DNA of 64,000 nucleotides from Pycnococcus provasolii (Eukaryota > Chlorophyta > Pseudoscourfieldiophyceae > Pseudoscourfieldiales). The stretch covers positions 434,001 to 498,000 of the forward strand of contig CP150547.1 in assembly GCA_049487715.1 (NCBI GenBank), written 5' to 3'. The translations under genes and the position numbers were made by a program. Positions within the stretch are counted from its first letter, which is position 1. Every line of letters starts with the position of its first letter. Shown here one piece after another: positions 17,096-27,086 of the stretch. The notes below the pieces were generated by a model, which did not search any database, had not been told where the DNA came from, and worked only from the letters and a program-made list of their open reading frames with translations.

Positions 17096-19669
17096 TCATC
17101 TCAGCTCGTCGCCGGATGAACCGTTCGAACGAGTTGGCATCTGAAACGCAGCCTTGCGACCGAAGGCGCCCAGAGACGCGGACGCGGCCATCGCGGCTTC
17201 CGCAGACTTACCAACGTCGAAACGGCCGCCTCCCATCGTACGAGCGCCCATGCCCGTCGAACGTGACGCGGTGCGCGATCCAAGGCCACCGCCATTCTGC
17301 ACAGGCTGAGCGCTGACACCTGCTGTCTTACGACGCAGAGCGTCAGCGGCGGCAGCTGCAGCACCGCTGGCACCTACTACCGGCGAGGCGGCACCAGATG
17401 CCGACGACGATGCATGGGCATTTTTCGCCATGCCACCGCCGCCGCCAGGCATGGCGACGTTGTGCTGAAGCATGGCTGGCTTGCCGGCATTCCCCGCACG
17501 ATCCACCGTGCGCGCCTCGATCAGGTGAGTGCCCTCCACAAGGCCATCCACACGAAATTCGAATCCTCCGCCGCTGCGCGTCTGCTTCGTACCAGAATTC
17601 CAGGGTCCGTGATTCACGCGCCACTCGTACTCCCAAACAAACATGCGAGCGCTTTCGCCAGGGCCAGGCGACGCTGTCACCGTGAAAGTCGCCGTGTTCC
17701 ACGGCATAGCCGCCGCTGCGCGGTGGCCGAGCCCGCGACTCGGCGAACCAGCCTGCGTCGCCGAAGAGGAGTGAGTTAGATGCGTCACGGGAGGCACGGT
17801 GTCGATCGTCCAAAGGTAAACGCAAGGGTGGTCCTCGCCCGTCACCCAATGGGTGTTGCCCGCAGAACCGCCGTTCGAGCCGTCGACAAAGCGCGCTGCG
17901 GCATATGCGCGCAGTGTGTGCTCGCCTTCTTCCATAAGCGGGAGGTTGAGGTGCGTGCCCAGAAGCTCGACGTACTTTCCACCATCAAGTGAGTAGTACA
18001 GCTTCGGCGCGCTGCTCCAGCCGGTTCCAGAGACGGCAAAGTCGAAGACTCCGCGGCGATCCGCTGTGTACTTCTCTGGCCCGCGTGCAACCGTTGCTCG
18101 AGGGGGCGGTGGGAGTGCTGCGGGCACACCGGCACCCTGCGTTGACGGCTCGAGAACCTCAAACGCGTGCACGGTACCGGGTGGGACCTGCTCATTGCCC
18201 GCTTCGTCGATCGCAAGCACGCTCAGGTCGTGATGACCTGGCTGAAGGCGCCCAAGACCGATGCCCTCGCCATCGACCACCACATACGGGCCACCGTCGA
18301 GGCGGTACTTAAAGCGCGGGCACGTATGAGCGTCCAGGCAAGCCCATCTCACGTGAGCAATGGTGTCGTGCTTCATTGTTGACGGCAGGCTTTCTGGGTC
18401 GATGAGCGCGACGGGAGGTGTCGTGTCCACTTCCCACTCGAACATAGCGCTGTCAACGCCAGCACGGCCGCGTCCGTCCGCTGCGCGCACCTCGAGCGTG
18501 TGCTTGCCTTCGGTGAGATTCGTCAGTGTAACGCGTGAGGCGGCCGGTAGCCTGGCGTTCGGCCCAGCCGCCAGCCATGGGGCACCATCTAGTCGGTAGT
18601 GTATTTGGTATGGGCTCACGTCGCTCGACACGGCGACAGAGACACCACTCTTCTTGGTCACACCTCGCGGTGCGGCGCTCGCGACGATGGTGGAAGCCCA
18701 AGCGCTGACCCACGCAATGTGAGGCTCCGTGATGGGACCGACGTTGCCGCACTCGTCAAAGGCGCGCACACGAAGGGAGTGCCTGCCCTCCGAAAGCGCC
18801 CCCACGTGCGTGAGGGCATGTCCTGGCCCGACTGTGTGTCCAGTGATGTGCTGATAGCGGCTTGCGGGTGGTGGTATGGTGTCGTCGTGGACAGCGGAGG
18901 CGGATGACGTGGACGAACCGGCGCCGTCAATCTCCCTGTACGGATCTCCGAGTTTCCATGGGTGGCCTTCCACGCTCACCTCGAAGGCGAACTTGGAACC
19001 GTCGGAGGAAACGGAGAGTGGAACGTGGCCGTGCGGGTCGAAGCGCTGAAGTGCGCTGTTGGCATTGTTGTTGGCGTTGGAGGCGGTTGGAGCGTTGGCG
19101 TTGGTCGGTCCAAACGCCACCTTGGCGGTGGGTGCCACCACCTCCCACCTGGTGGTGAACGGCGTGGAGTCGTGCACACCCTTGCTATCAAGCGTGCGCA
19201 CGGAGATGGTGTGCGATCCAGCGGACAGTCCTGTCACCGCGTGCGGCACGACGACGTTTGACTGCGCCAGTCCCAAGACGCGTGTTCCGCCGTTCGCTCC
19301 TCGACTTGCTCTGAATCTAGGCCCAAGCGTCCAAGGTCCTCCGTCGAGGCTGGTTTCGTACGCCCACTCTGCTGCGTCGCACGAGATGGTGAGCGTTGCC
19401 GAGCAGGCGACGACGGCTCCGCTGGGATAGCGTCGCACAATCGTTTCCGGCCCGACGTCACTTGTATTTGATGATGCGCCGTTTGGCAGAAGCAGCGTGA
19501 AAAGCAGAGAGATGGCAGCGGTGAAGATCCAGCTGAGTTTTGTTCTTCTTCTTCTTCTGTCTTCCGAATCTGTTTTTCCTCTTCTTCTTCTTCTCTGTAA
19601 GAGCGAACGTCTGTCGACATCAACGTTCGCCCACCCGGCAAGGCTCAGGTTTGTCCGGTCATCCGCCAT
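17096..19669 (-). CDS. secreted or membrane-anchored protein with about six Ig-like repeats
   Basis: The first ATG in frame is at 19669; the open frame further upstream has no ATG. After a basic N-terminus comes one hydrophobic segment (KLSWIFTAAISLLFTLLLP), a signal peptide or signal anchor. The rest contains roughly six repeats of about 100 residues with the pattern YRLDGGPW, then a turn, L..G.HTL.VRA.D..GN, and W.VDTTPP. This pattern is typical of Ig-like beta-sandwich modules in bacterial and algal extracellular proteins. The C-terminal 130 residues are Gly/Ala-rich without a second membrane segment. A structural or adhesive surface role is likely, but no specific ligand can be inferred. 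Confidence 0.8.
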   Translation of the reverse strand: MADDRTNLSLAGWANVDVDRRSLLQRRRRRGKTDSEDRRRRRTKLSWIFTAAISLLFTLLLPNGASSNTSDVGPETIVRRYPSGAVVACSATLTISCDAAEWAYETSLDGGPWTLGPRFRASRGANGGTRVLGLAQSNVVVPHAVTGLSAGSHTISVRTLDSKGVHDSTPFTTRWEVVAPTAKVAFGPTNANAPTASNANNNANSALQRFDPHGHVPLSVSSDGSKFAFEVSVEGHPWKLGDPYREIDGAGSSTSSASAVHDDTIPPPASRYQHITGHTVGPGHALTHVGALSEGRHSLRVRAFDECGNVGPITEPHIAWVSAWASTIVASAAPRGVTKKSGVSVAVSSDVSPYQIHYRLDGAPWLAAGPNARLPAASRVTLTNLTEGKHTLEVRAADGRGRAGVDSAMFEWEVDTTPPVALIDPESLPSTMKHDTIAHVRWACLDAHTCPRFKYRLDGGPYVVVDGEGIGLGRLQPGHHDLSVLAIDEAGNEQVPPGTVHAFEVLEPSTQGAGVPAALPPPPRATVARGPEKYTADRRGVFDFAVSGTGWSSAPKLYYSLDGGKYVELLGTHLNLPLMEEGEHTLRAYAAARFVDGSNGGSAGNTHWVTGEDHPCVYLWTIDTVPPVTHLTHSSSATQAGSPSRGLGHRAAAAMPWNTATFTVTASPGPGESARMFVWEYEWRVNHGPWNSGTKQTRSGGGFEFRVDGLVEGTHLIEARTVDRAGNAGKPAMLQHNVAMPGGGGGMAKNAHASSSASGAASPVVGASGAAAAAADALRRKTAGVSAQPVQNGGGLGSRTASRSTGMGARTMGGGRFDVGKSAEAAMAASASLGAFGRKAAFQMPTRSNGSSGDELR

Positions 19670-21142
19670 GGCGTAGGCAGAGACCAGAGAACGCCTCGTC
19701 AGCCCAGCCAGCCAGCGGTCGGTGTGGCGTTGAGGACGCGGGGGTGAGAGGTGGGGCGTTGGCCCGAGATGGAGCCCGAGATTGTTCGGTGCTGGGCGGA
19801 ACCCGCGAGCCTTGCGTTGCGTTGCGCTGTGAGGCCCGAGCTGCGTTGCTGCCGCTGGTTGCTGTTGCTTGCAGGAGAGAAGGGGAGGGGGGAACCGCCC
19901 GCTCGTCCGCGTCGTCGAGGACGAGGAGGACGAGGAGGCCAAGAGGGGAGGAGGGCAACGAAAGCAGAAAGCAGGGCAGCGAAGTACTGTCGAAGGAGAT
20001 ACCTATTGGCTGTACCTACCACAGACAACAGAGGCACACAACAGAGCACAGAGCACACAAATAGGTGAAAGACCACCCTCCTTGCACCATCTTCGGGAGA
20101 CAACTTCCAAGGATTGAGGATTCAACAACCGACCAGGTGCCTGGTAGTTCTTAAAACTTACTTCTACATACTGTATGCAAATGCACGGTGCCAAACCACT
20201 TTTACCACTTCAACAAGCACGCTTCCGTCCCGCTTTGCCCCTGCTTTGCCCCTGTCATCACCAAAGACATCAATGTCACCTGTCGTGGGATCCTCATGGC
20301 TCCTGCGTGCGATCTCACCTGACACCTGATGTACCACCTGACCGGCCATCTCGTCAAGGCCTCTCGTCATCGGTCATCATCGGGAAGAGAAAGCAAGGAG
20401 GTTGGCCGCCATGAGTACTTCTCGTGAGACGTCTCCATACAATAGGCCACGGGGTGAGCAAACGAAACGCCATGAGTCGCGTGCGTTGTTCCTCGCACCT
20501 GGCTGCCTGGGGGGGGCAATGGGCAACGGCACGAAGAAAGGCGCCGGGGTTAAGGGTCGTGATCCTGTGTGCCTTTGGGGGATACCTCGCTGGTCTGTTT
20601 TCCGGGCCTCCTCCCCCTCCTCGCCCTGGGTCCCCCCCGTGCGCCGCCGCCATTCTCCCCAACCTAACCAGCAGCAGCAGCAGCTGCAGCACAAATCACA
20701 ACACAACACAACACACACCCAGGGAGAGAGAGAGAGAGAAACAAAAAAAAAAGCAGGCGTGCTGAGGCGTTACCTACTTGTACGCACAGCACAGCACAGC
20801 ACAGCGCAGTGCTGCTCACAACGAACACCGGCACTGCTGGTTACACGTAAGGTACGTCCTGCTAGGTGGCGGGGAAGGGAGGGGACGGGAGAAGCACTCA
20901 GTAGCGTGTTCCGAAGAAATAAGCCGTGTGAGGAAAATATCCGCATCCATAGAATAAATTCGGCGGTCCTATAAGACTTCTACGAAGTCTGTTGTGGAGA
21001 ACGGATTGATATTGTTATGCACCACCAGCTGACGGCTTGTTTCACCGCAAGGATCATCAAAGAAAGGGGGAACTCATCAGGGTGAGAATCACAAAGAAAA
21101 ACAATACTGACGAACACTATTCCAAAACTCTACGTGCGACAG
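19670..21142. other. long intergenic region without recognised coding sequence
   Basis: I see no convincing protein gene in these 1.47 kb. The open frames present lack ATG starts, are short, and read as low complexity. The region contains a GA microsatellite followed by an A run (about 20722-20755) and GC-rich words. It holds the promoter of the Ig-like repeat gene and probably, at its right end, that of the RNase MRP RNA. Confidence 0.45.
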
Positions 21143-21500
21143 GTACGGCGCAGCGCGAAGGGTCACTGTCGGTGCCTCGGTCTTGTCGCGAGTTCACTTC
21201 TCAAGGGAAGGGTCTCGCAAAGGTGCACGCTCATCACCAAAGAGCCTCTCACGAAGGGGACAGTTTCTGGACGATACACGGGCGTGCACACGGAGACCGG
21301 TGGTGCTGGGGAAAGTCCCCGGGCGACGGGCAGAAAGTGCCGCACCTTCAGACGAGGTGCAACGGCAGCGCACGCTGTCAAACGCGACGTTGGCTGCGGG
21401 CTGACGCGTGAACAAACAATCGCCAACGACACAGTCATGTGACCAGTGGGGATGCAACCCACCAACACAACGGGGCTTACTCTCGTTGCTGACGCCATCT
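21143..21500 (+). ncRNA. RMRP: RNase MRP RNA
   Basis: RNase MRP is the ribonucleoprotein that cleaves pre-rRNA. The sequence GGGGAAAGTCCCCGGG at 21308-21323 followed by GGGCAGAAAGTGCC at 21328-21341 is almost the same as the CR-I region and next helix of vertebrate and yeast MRP RNA. A short hairpin follows (GCACC at 21342-21346 with GGTGC at 21356-21360). The 3' part ACAACGGGGCTTACTCTCG (21465-21483) matches the CR-V strand. The ends can form the closing P1 helix: GGCGCAGCGCGA at 21148-21159 pairs with 21484-21496 allowing two bulges. A TTTT at 21521-21524 could end Pol III transcription. Length of about 350 nt fits the family. Exact ends are uncertain by about 25 nt. Confidence 0.87.
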
Positions 21501-21862
21501 CCCCAAAACTACACACAATCTTTTGGGAACTCTAGGGCATAACAGAGGCGACAGAGGCGAGCGAGTTCACAGAGCGGGTAAGTTTCGTAGCACGCGAGCA
21601 CACGCACACACACACGTTTCACCAACACAGTCGAGGCGCGTGAGGATCGTAAATACCTAACCTATTACAGACCTGATCGGACCGAAAGGACTGACCGACA
21701 GACGTACTACATGCACCACTCTGATGCCTCGACGTGTTGTGATTTCCTTGTGGAAGAAAACGATTCAGCGCGCACACACATGCATCTATAATCCTAAGCT
21801 CACAACAACAAACCCAATCCCTCCCAATTCAAACAACAACACCAAATAGATATCGATTACCT
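21501..21862. other. intergenic, RNase MRP 3' flank and TRAPPC5 promoter
   Basis: No gene is seen. The stretch becomes A/C-rich and G-poor just before the TRAPPC5 start (21785-21855), as expected for a 5' leader. Confidence 0.4.
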
Positions 21863-22489
21863 ATGGCGACAACTCAAGGGCGATGGGACGTTCCGCTGCC
21901 CACGGGAAAGAGCGAGGTGAGCTTGAGTGCTATGAGCTTTCTATTCAGCGAGCTCGTGCAGTACAGCCAAGCGCGATCCGCAAGATCGATCGTGGAGCTC
22001 GAGAGGAGGCTCGAGGATGTGGGATACGAGGTTGGAGAACGCATGCTCGAGGTGCTGTGCTTGCGCGAGAAAGGGCGGCGGCGTGAGACGCGCATCCTTG
22101 GTATCCTCGGTTTCTTGCACACGTCGGTCTGGAAGAGCCTGTTTGGAAAGGTTGCAGACGCGCTGGAGAAGGGTGTCACGGAGGAGGATGACGAGTACAT
22201 GATCAGCGACAACGACCTGGTCTTGAATCGCTTCATATCTGTGCCAAAAGAGATGGAAAACAGCGTCAACTGCGGCGGTAGCTTCGCCGCGGGTGTCGTG
22301 CGCGGCGTTCTGGATGCCGCAGGCTTTCCAGCTCGTGTCACAGCGCACGCAATGCCACTCCCAGGAACTCCCGCCGCTGCGACGGTGGGACCTGGAAACA
22401 CGGTGAGCGTACCCTCTCGCGTGCGCACGACTATCCTCATCAAGCTCGACCGCAGTGTGCTACAACGCGAGGCGAGGCTGGCTGCATGA
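21863..22489 (+). CDS. TRAPPC5: TRAPP complex subunit 5 (Trs31, BET3 family)
   Basis: This 208-residue protein belongs to the small core subunits of the TRAPP tethering complex and GTPase exchange factor, which acts at ER-Golgi and Golgi membranes. Family marks are SLSAMSFLFSELVQYSQ (residues about 21-37), MLEVLCLREKGRRRETRILG, VWKSLFGKVADALEKG, FISVPKEMENSVNCGGSFAAG and VVRGVLDAAGFPARVTAH. These follow the order seen in TRAPPC5/Trs31. Length is close to the usual 180-190 residues, with an insertion near residues 170-190. It converges on SNF8 50 bp downstream. Confidence 0.95.
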   Translation: MATTQGRWDVPLPTGKSEVSLSAMSFLFSELVQYSQARSARSIVELERRLEDVGYEVGERMLEVLCLREKGRRRETRILGILGFLHTSVWKSLFGKVADALEKGVTEEDDEYMISDNDLVLNRFISVPKEMENSVNCGGSFAAGVVRGVLDAAGFPARVTAHAMPLPGTPAAATVGPGNTVSVPSRVRTTILIKLDRSVLQREARLAA

Positions 22490-22539
22490 AGAATGTACAA
22501 TGATGTATAATGTATAACATGTAATATTTTTTGCTTCGC

Positions 22540-23301
22540 TCAAAGTACTTCGGACCATTTCTCGCTCGACGCTGGAAGGTAGTACCAATACTTACCAGGC
22601 TCGCGTTGGTCATCTACCCAAGCCATGCCGTCTCGCATGAAGCTCTCGAGCGCCTCTCTGGCGCGCACGAGGCCACCCACGCCTCCGCCGAAACGCTGCG
22701 CAAGGCTGTCCTCAGATATAGCGCCGTCTGGATCCTGCGCAGCAACGTCGATCGCCGCGGCGGCGTCTGGCGAGAGCTCGCCTGGCACGCTCCTGACGAG
22801 GTACTTACCTGAAACCATCTCGAGTTTAAATGTGCTTCCAAGTTTCCCCAAGCTCCCGATGGCTTGCTTGACGTCGTCGATCGACACCTCGCCGCTGACG
22901 GCAGTGCCTCTTCTCTTGTTGACGCGCCTGACGAGCACGTCGAGCGGAATGAGTCCACCCGTCTCGAGCCGGCTTGCCATACACGCCTCAGCCACCTGCA
23001 CGCCCAGCTCGAAGTAGAACTCGCCGAGCCCCAGCGCCTCGCTCCAGAAGCCCTTGTTAGAAGCGAGTGGGTCGACGCCAATATCTCGGCACATTTTGTG
23101 GAAGCTCGCTCGAAACGCGGGTTGGCTGTTGATATCAGCGCGGTGCTTGAGCGCGAACTGTGCAAGCTGCGACTGAAAGCTTTGCAGCTGTTCCTCCATG
23201 GCAAGTTGTCGCGCGGATGCAGCGACGGATCCGAGGTCGCTGAACGCCTCGCGCTGCGCCTGCTGTCGCTGCAGCCCGGATATGCCAGGGCGGCGACGCA
23301 T
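22540..23301 (-). CDS. SNF8: ESCRT-II subunit SNF8/VPS22 (EAP30)
   Basis: ESCRT-II helps sort ubiquitinated membrane proteins into multivesicular bodies. The 253-residue product starts MRRRPGISGL, comparable to the conserved start of SNF8. It has the N-terminal helical hairpin (ending near FRASFHKMCRDIGVDPL) and the two winged-helix domains, with FWSEALGLGEFYFELGVQ and GLIPLDVLVRRVNKRRG. The end WYYLPASSEKW is also typical. The ATG at 23301 is chosen because the open frame upstream begins only with a TTG codon. It shares a 236-bp divergent region with the LamG-like gene. Confidence 0.94.
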   Translation of the reverse strand: MRRRPGISGLQRQQAQREAFSDLGSVAASARQLAMEEQLQSFQSQLAQFALKHRADINSQPAFRASFHKMCRDIGVDPLASNKGFWSEALGLGEFYFELGVQVAEACMASRLETGGLIPLDVLVRRVNKRRGTAVSGEVSIDDVKQAIGSLGKLGSTFKLEMVSGKYLVRSVPGELSPDAAAAIDVAAQDPDGAISEDSLAQRFGGGVGGLVRAREALESFMRDGMAWVDDQREPGKYWYYLPASSEKWSEVL

Positions 23302-23537
23302 GCTCAACAACCCTTGATCACACCAACCGTATACACAGGACCAAGTGCAAACTCACCAACAATAACACTGCCAACGCCGACGCCGACGACACCAAAGTGA
23401 GCACGTTTCCAATTTCCAAACGAGTGCCAAACCAGGTTGTGCCAAGCAAACGGGCTTTCCGAACCGTGAGATTCGGGGATTGGTGAGTCCGGACTCCAGG
23501 AGTCACAAAGCTATAAGTATGTACGGTCCCGATATCG

Positions 23538-24842
23538 ATGTTGAGGCGTGCTCGCGTGCCGCTTAAGGTGCTTCTCGCAGTCCTCAGCCTGAGGGCCGCC
23601 TCGCAGGCGCAGGACCTCGCCGTGTACCCGTCGAACGAGAACGCGCCGTACGATACGCACCCTTCGAACGCGCAGTACGACGCGCGACTCGCGGGACTTC
23701 TCGACAGAAAAACGGGACTGTACGCGTCGTCACGATCCTTCACGCCAGGACGAACGAGCTGGAGGACTGATGTGCGCTTAGAACGCAGCGAAACCTTTGG
23801 AGAGGAGGCGTGGGAGGCCAGTGCACAGTCCGCCGCCGTCGCTCTCAACCAGGTTGGCGACTTCATCGCCGTAAGCAACCTTTCGCTCGCACGTACGCCC
23901 TTCGCCGTTGAAATGTGGGTCAGGAGAAACAGAAATGCCGACGCAACGAGGCAAGTTCTTGCGAGCCAGGGTGTGCGCAAGGTAGGACAAGGATTCGAGT
24001 GGGCGATTACGTCCAACGCCTTGGAATTCACATTTTTCGCGTCGGCCAAGGCGACGTGCGGTGCAAGGCGAGCGCTCGCGCCTGAGCCGGGGACGTGGAC
24101 ACACCTTGCCGTCAGCTACGACGATGGCAAGGTGCCCGTAAGTGTGGCTGCGCAAACGACGCAGCTGCGGCAACGACGAACACTGCAAGTACGAACCGCA
24201 AGCGTATTCCGCGACGGAAAACTCGTAGGATCATGCCGCATGTCGCGGCAGTACCTTGGACCTGCTCGTGGTGCAAGCGCGTCGTGGAGCGACCTGCGCT
24301 TCGGTGTTGGAGCTGGACGCACGTCCATGGATGAAGCTGGACTCGCATTTCGAGGAGCGATGGCGGAAATACGAGTGTGGCGCGGCGCGGCGCTGAGTGC
24401 GAGGCTTCTGCGAGCTTTCCACACGCTGTCGGGCGAAGCGTCTTTCTCCACGCACCCGGCACGCCATTTCCTGGTGGGAAGCTGGCTAGGACGAGGCGTC
24501 ACCTCCACAGACGAGGAAATGAGACGTCTTGCCGATGCGAGCACGCATAACAATCACGCACGCATGATGGGACGAACGCTTGTCATCACAGGACCACCAC
24601 GTCGCGTCGTCTACGTGGAGGACGTCGCGGTCGCGGTGGAAGAGGACCTCGTGCGTGCAGCTCGACGCGACGGACCAGTTGGCGGAGTGCGATGGTATGG
24701 ACAAGTACCCGACGCGCAAAGCATGCATGGAACGATTGCAGAGTATCGCCCGATGTCGAGTGCGCGTCAGCACAGTACTTCAGTGAGCAAATACGTTGCC
24801 GCGAATCGCCCCAACAATGCTTGGAATCTCGCGGCAAAGTGA
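23538..24842 (+). CDS. secreted LamG/concanavalin-like domain protein
   Basis: The 434-residue protein starts with a signal peptide (MLRRARVPLKVLLAVLSLRAASQAQ). The middle has the features of a laminin-G-like lectin fold: AVALNQVGDFIAVSNLS, FAVEMWVRR, WTHLAVSYDDG, SVFRDGKLVGS, and FRGAMAEIRVWRGA near residue 275. Such domains bind glycans or form part of extracellular multidomain proteins. Residues after about 320 are not recognised and there is no C-terminal membrane segment. Ligand and role are unknown. Confidence 0.78.
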   Translation: MLRRARVPLKVLLAVLSLRAASQAQDLAVYPSNENAPYDTHPSNAQYDARLAGLLDRKTGLYASSRSFTPGRTSWRTDVRLERSETFGEEAWEASAQSAAVALNQVGDFIAVSNLSLARTPFAVEMWVRRNRNADATRQVLASQGVRKVGQGFEWAITSNALEFTFFASAKATCGARRALAPEPGTWTHLAVSYDDGKVPVSVAAQTTQLRQRRTLQVRTASVFRDGKLVGSCRMSRQYLGPARGASASWSDLRFGVGAGRTSMDEAGLAFRGAMAEIRVWRGAALSARLLRAFHTLSGEASFSTHPARHFLVGSWLGRGVTSTDEEMRRLADASTHNNHARMMGRTLVITGPPRRVVYVEDVAVAVEEDLVRAARRDGPVGGVRWYGQVPDAQSMHGTIAEYRPMSSARQHSTSVSKYVAANRPNNAWNLAAK

Positions 24843-24940
24843 GGTGGTTAAAACCGACTGCTCGTTGTGTTATTCACTTACTGTATCCTATGCATCATAT
24901 CAAAGACGTTACAACAAAACTATTAAGACTTGGTTGAACT

Positions 24941-26140
24941 CTAGACGACTCCGACTTTGTTGCTGCAACGCGGTGGACACATCGTCTTCCTTGCCATTTC
25001 AGTATTATTGCACACACGGATGCGCCAATACCACGGACGACTGACATGACAGTCCTTCCACTGTTGGGACAAGCACGGCGTGCCACCTCGCCCACCGCAC
25101 CGAGAATCTACGAATGGAAGCATTTCGTTGTCGAGGATAGCTTGCACGCCCGCCTCGTCTAGCACCGCCTTGATGAGTTGCTCTGGGTTCCGTAAGCTGT
25201 GATTTCGTTGAACCATCGGTGATAAGTAGTAGCCTTCCGAGCTCCCGCGCAACGCTGCATCGAACGCCAAGCGATTGCCAATGATCGTCTTGTCATTATA
25301 TCCACCCCATGACATGCACTTTCGCACGGCAACCATTGGCAAGGTGGAACGCAACAATGCAGTGGGAAAGCGAAATGGTTTGAGCACAATAGAGTTATCG
25401 CGAATGCGAACAAAGCCGTGGTAGTGAAAACCAAGTCTAATCTCTCGCTCCTGCATCGCCTGCGCACACCACCGCGAGTGTCGAAATTGGCGGATATTGT
25501 TCTTGGTGCGATGGTCAAGAATGTCGCGCGTAAAATTCCACCATTTTTGTTGATATATCGGAAGATTCGTGTTGATGGGAAACGAGTCGTCGTCGCTCTG
25601 CTCGCGTGTCATGCGAAGCCACGGCCTGAAGGTGTCACGCATAGTCTCGATGTCGGTGCCGCAAACTGACTTAAACTTCGGCACATTGTTGTAATGAACG
25701 GCGCCCTCTTCCAGCGACACATAAAGGTCTACAAAGTCAGCTTGCCGGTCAAGCGATTTGAGCAGGTTTTGGGCCTTGCTACCTAGCTCGAGCCGTCCTA
25801 TCTGCCCAGTGACGCAGACTGCGATGCGCAAGCCTGATGACTCATCATGATGTTCGCGACGATTATTAGTATGGTTCGTGGTGGTGGTGGATTTCGTGCC
25901 AGCGCCCCCGCCGGAAGAGTCCCTGCTGAACCTCGCCGATAGCCTCCTGCTGCTGTGTGACGTCACTGCTGATTCCTCGAAGATTGTCAGCAGTAAGGTG
26001 GCGGTGCGCTTCACAGCTCGGGTCGCGGTCAGGACGAAGAGGAGGAAGATGATGATGAGAGCGAGTTTTGCGCATTGTTTACGCGTGCCTGACGACGACG
26101 AGCGCCTGAAGAACGTGCCGTGCCTGCTGAGCACCACCAT
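24941..26140 (-). CDS. type II membrane protein, putative glycosyltransferase-like luminal domain
   Basis: A first ATG at 26140 gives 399 residues. A short basic cytoplasmic part precedes one membrane segment (LALIIIFLLFVLTATRAV), then a Ser/Thr/Asn-rich stem and a globular domain starting LRIAVCVTGQIGRLELGS. This layout is that of Golgi enzymes. The motif around VTGQIGRLEL and MQEREIRLGFHYHGFVRIRD is reminiscent of algal and stramenopile uncharacterised glycosyltransferase-like proteins (DUF7796 type); that assignment is from memory and weak. Three or more N-glycosylation sequons and several Cys support a luminal position. It shares a 147-bp divergent promoter region with the next gene. Confidence 0.7.
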   Translation of the reverse strand: MVVLSRHGTFFRRSSSSGTRKQCAKLALIIIFLLFVLTATRAVKRTATLLLTIFEESAVTSHSSRRLSARFSRDSSGGGAGTKSTTTTNHTNNRREHHDESSGLRIAVCVTGQIGRLELGSKAQNLLKSLDRQADFVDLYVSLEEGAVHYNNVPKFKSVCGTDIETMRDTFRPWLRMTREQSDDDSFPINTNLPIYQQKWWNFTRDILDHRTKNNIRQFRHSRWCAQAMQEREIRLGFHYHGFVRIRDNSIVLKPFRFPTALLRSTLPMVAVRKCMSWGGYNDKTIIGNRLAFDAALRGSSEGYYLSPMVQRNHSLRNPEQLIKAVLDEAGVQAILDNEMLPFVDSRCGGRGGTPCLSQQWKDCHVSRPWYWRIRVCNNTEMARKTMCPPRCSNKVGVV

Positions 26141-26287
26141 GTTACGCACGGAGGAAGGTAAGCGAGCTGTCGCGCCGTGTGTTCGGATGGGCGGAGGGAG
26201 GGGGGGAGTAACGCATGGATTGTCACGGAAAGCCCCAATTTCGATTCATCAAAATCAACAACAACGAATCTTCCCGACGGATTTTCC

Positions 26288-27040
26288 ATGTCTGCTGACA
26301 GCCGCACCTCCTGCGTCACCACTCGGACGGCGGTGCTGGTAGCCTGGGTGGCCGTTCTTCTTCTCGTGGCGGCGGCGCCGGTACCGGTTGTGATGATGAA
26401 GACTACTCGCGCAAAGTCTATGTCCGTCTTCCTGTTCCGTCACGGTGAGTGCTACCAGCCGGCGTGTGGAACCCACCTGTGCACGAGTGGGATTTCGCGC
26501 GCGCGATTTCTCCCTTCGCTCTTCGCGAACACACGACGACTCAAACCGCCGTGCAAACTTTACGCAATAAATCCTGGCAAGCCGCCTTTCATGGCGCGTG
26601 AATACGAAACATTTATTCCACTGGCGATTGCGCGTAACATTTCCATCAACACATCCTTCGCGCGCGGAGACGAACAGACATTGGCCAACGCGATCCTTGG
26701 CGATCTCGATGCAGGTGCCGTCGTCGCCGTCAGCTGGAGGCATACCATGATCGGAGCTGTGGCAACCGCTCTCGGGTGCACGGCAAACATGTCGTCACGA
26801 TGTGTCGCGGGGAGCTGGCCGAACCTTGACTTTGACACTTTCGTACATATGACATTCCAACGCAACTATAATGGCACCAGTCACCATCATTCGAGTTGGA
26901 AGATTGTGAATGCGTCGACTGTACACATGGGCTTCACCCCTGTGTGCGATACGCCAAACGAACTCAGCCATGGTGCCTGCACAGAATTGCGTCGATGCAA
27001 AAACACAACACAACGACATTTCGCCTTTGATCGACTGTAA
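26288..27040 (+). CDS. membrane-anchored histidine-phosphatase-like protein
   Basis: The first ATG in frame (26288) gives 250 residues: a short N-terminus, one membrane segment (VLVAWVAVLLLVAAAPVPVV), then VFLFRHGE, the RHG signature of the histidine phosphatase superfamily. A second conserved part, VVAVSWRHTMIGAVATALG, supplies the usual later His. Extracellular features are abundant: several Cys, and Asn sequons such as NIS, NMS, NGT and NAS. A phosphatase acting on small molecules or glycans in the secretory pathway is possible. The rest of the active site is not clear enough to claim activity. The frame upstream starts only at GTG and would run into the divergent gene. Confidence 0.72.
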   Translation: MSADSRTSCVTTRTAVLVAWVAVLLLVAAAPVPVVMMKTTRAKSMSVFLFRHGECYQPACGTHLCTSGISRARFLPSLFANTRRLKPPCKLYAINPGKPPFMAREYETFIPLAIARNISINTSFARGDEQTLANAILGDLDAGAVVAVSWRHTMIGAVATALGCTANMSSRCVAGSWPNLDFDTFVHMTFQRNYNGTSHHHSSWKIVNASTVHMGFTPVCDTPNELSHGACTELRRCKNTTQRHFAFDRL

Positions 27041-27086
27041 TGATGGTACCTTTATTATTTTCTAAACAATTACACGTTCGAACGAC

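Noticed and set aside
20402-20974. 190-residue open frame in the long spacer
   Set aside because: Low-complexity Gln/Lys/Arg content, competing frames on both strands, and no domain.
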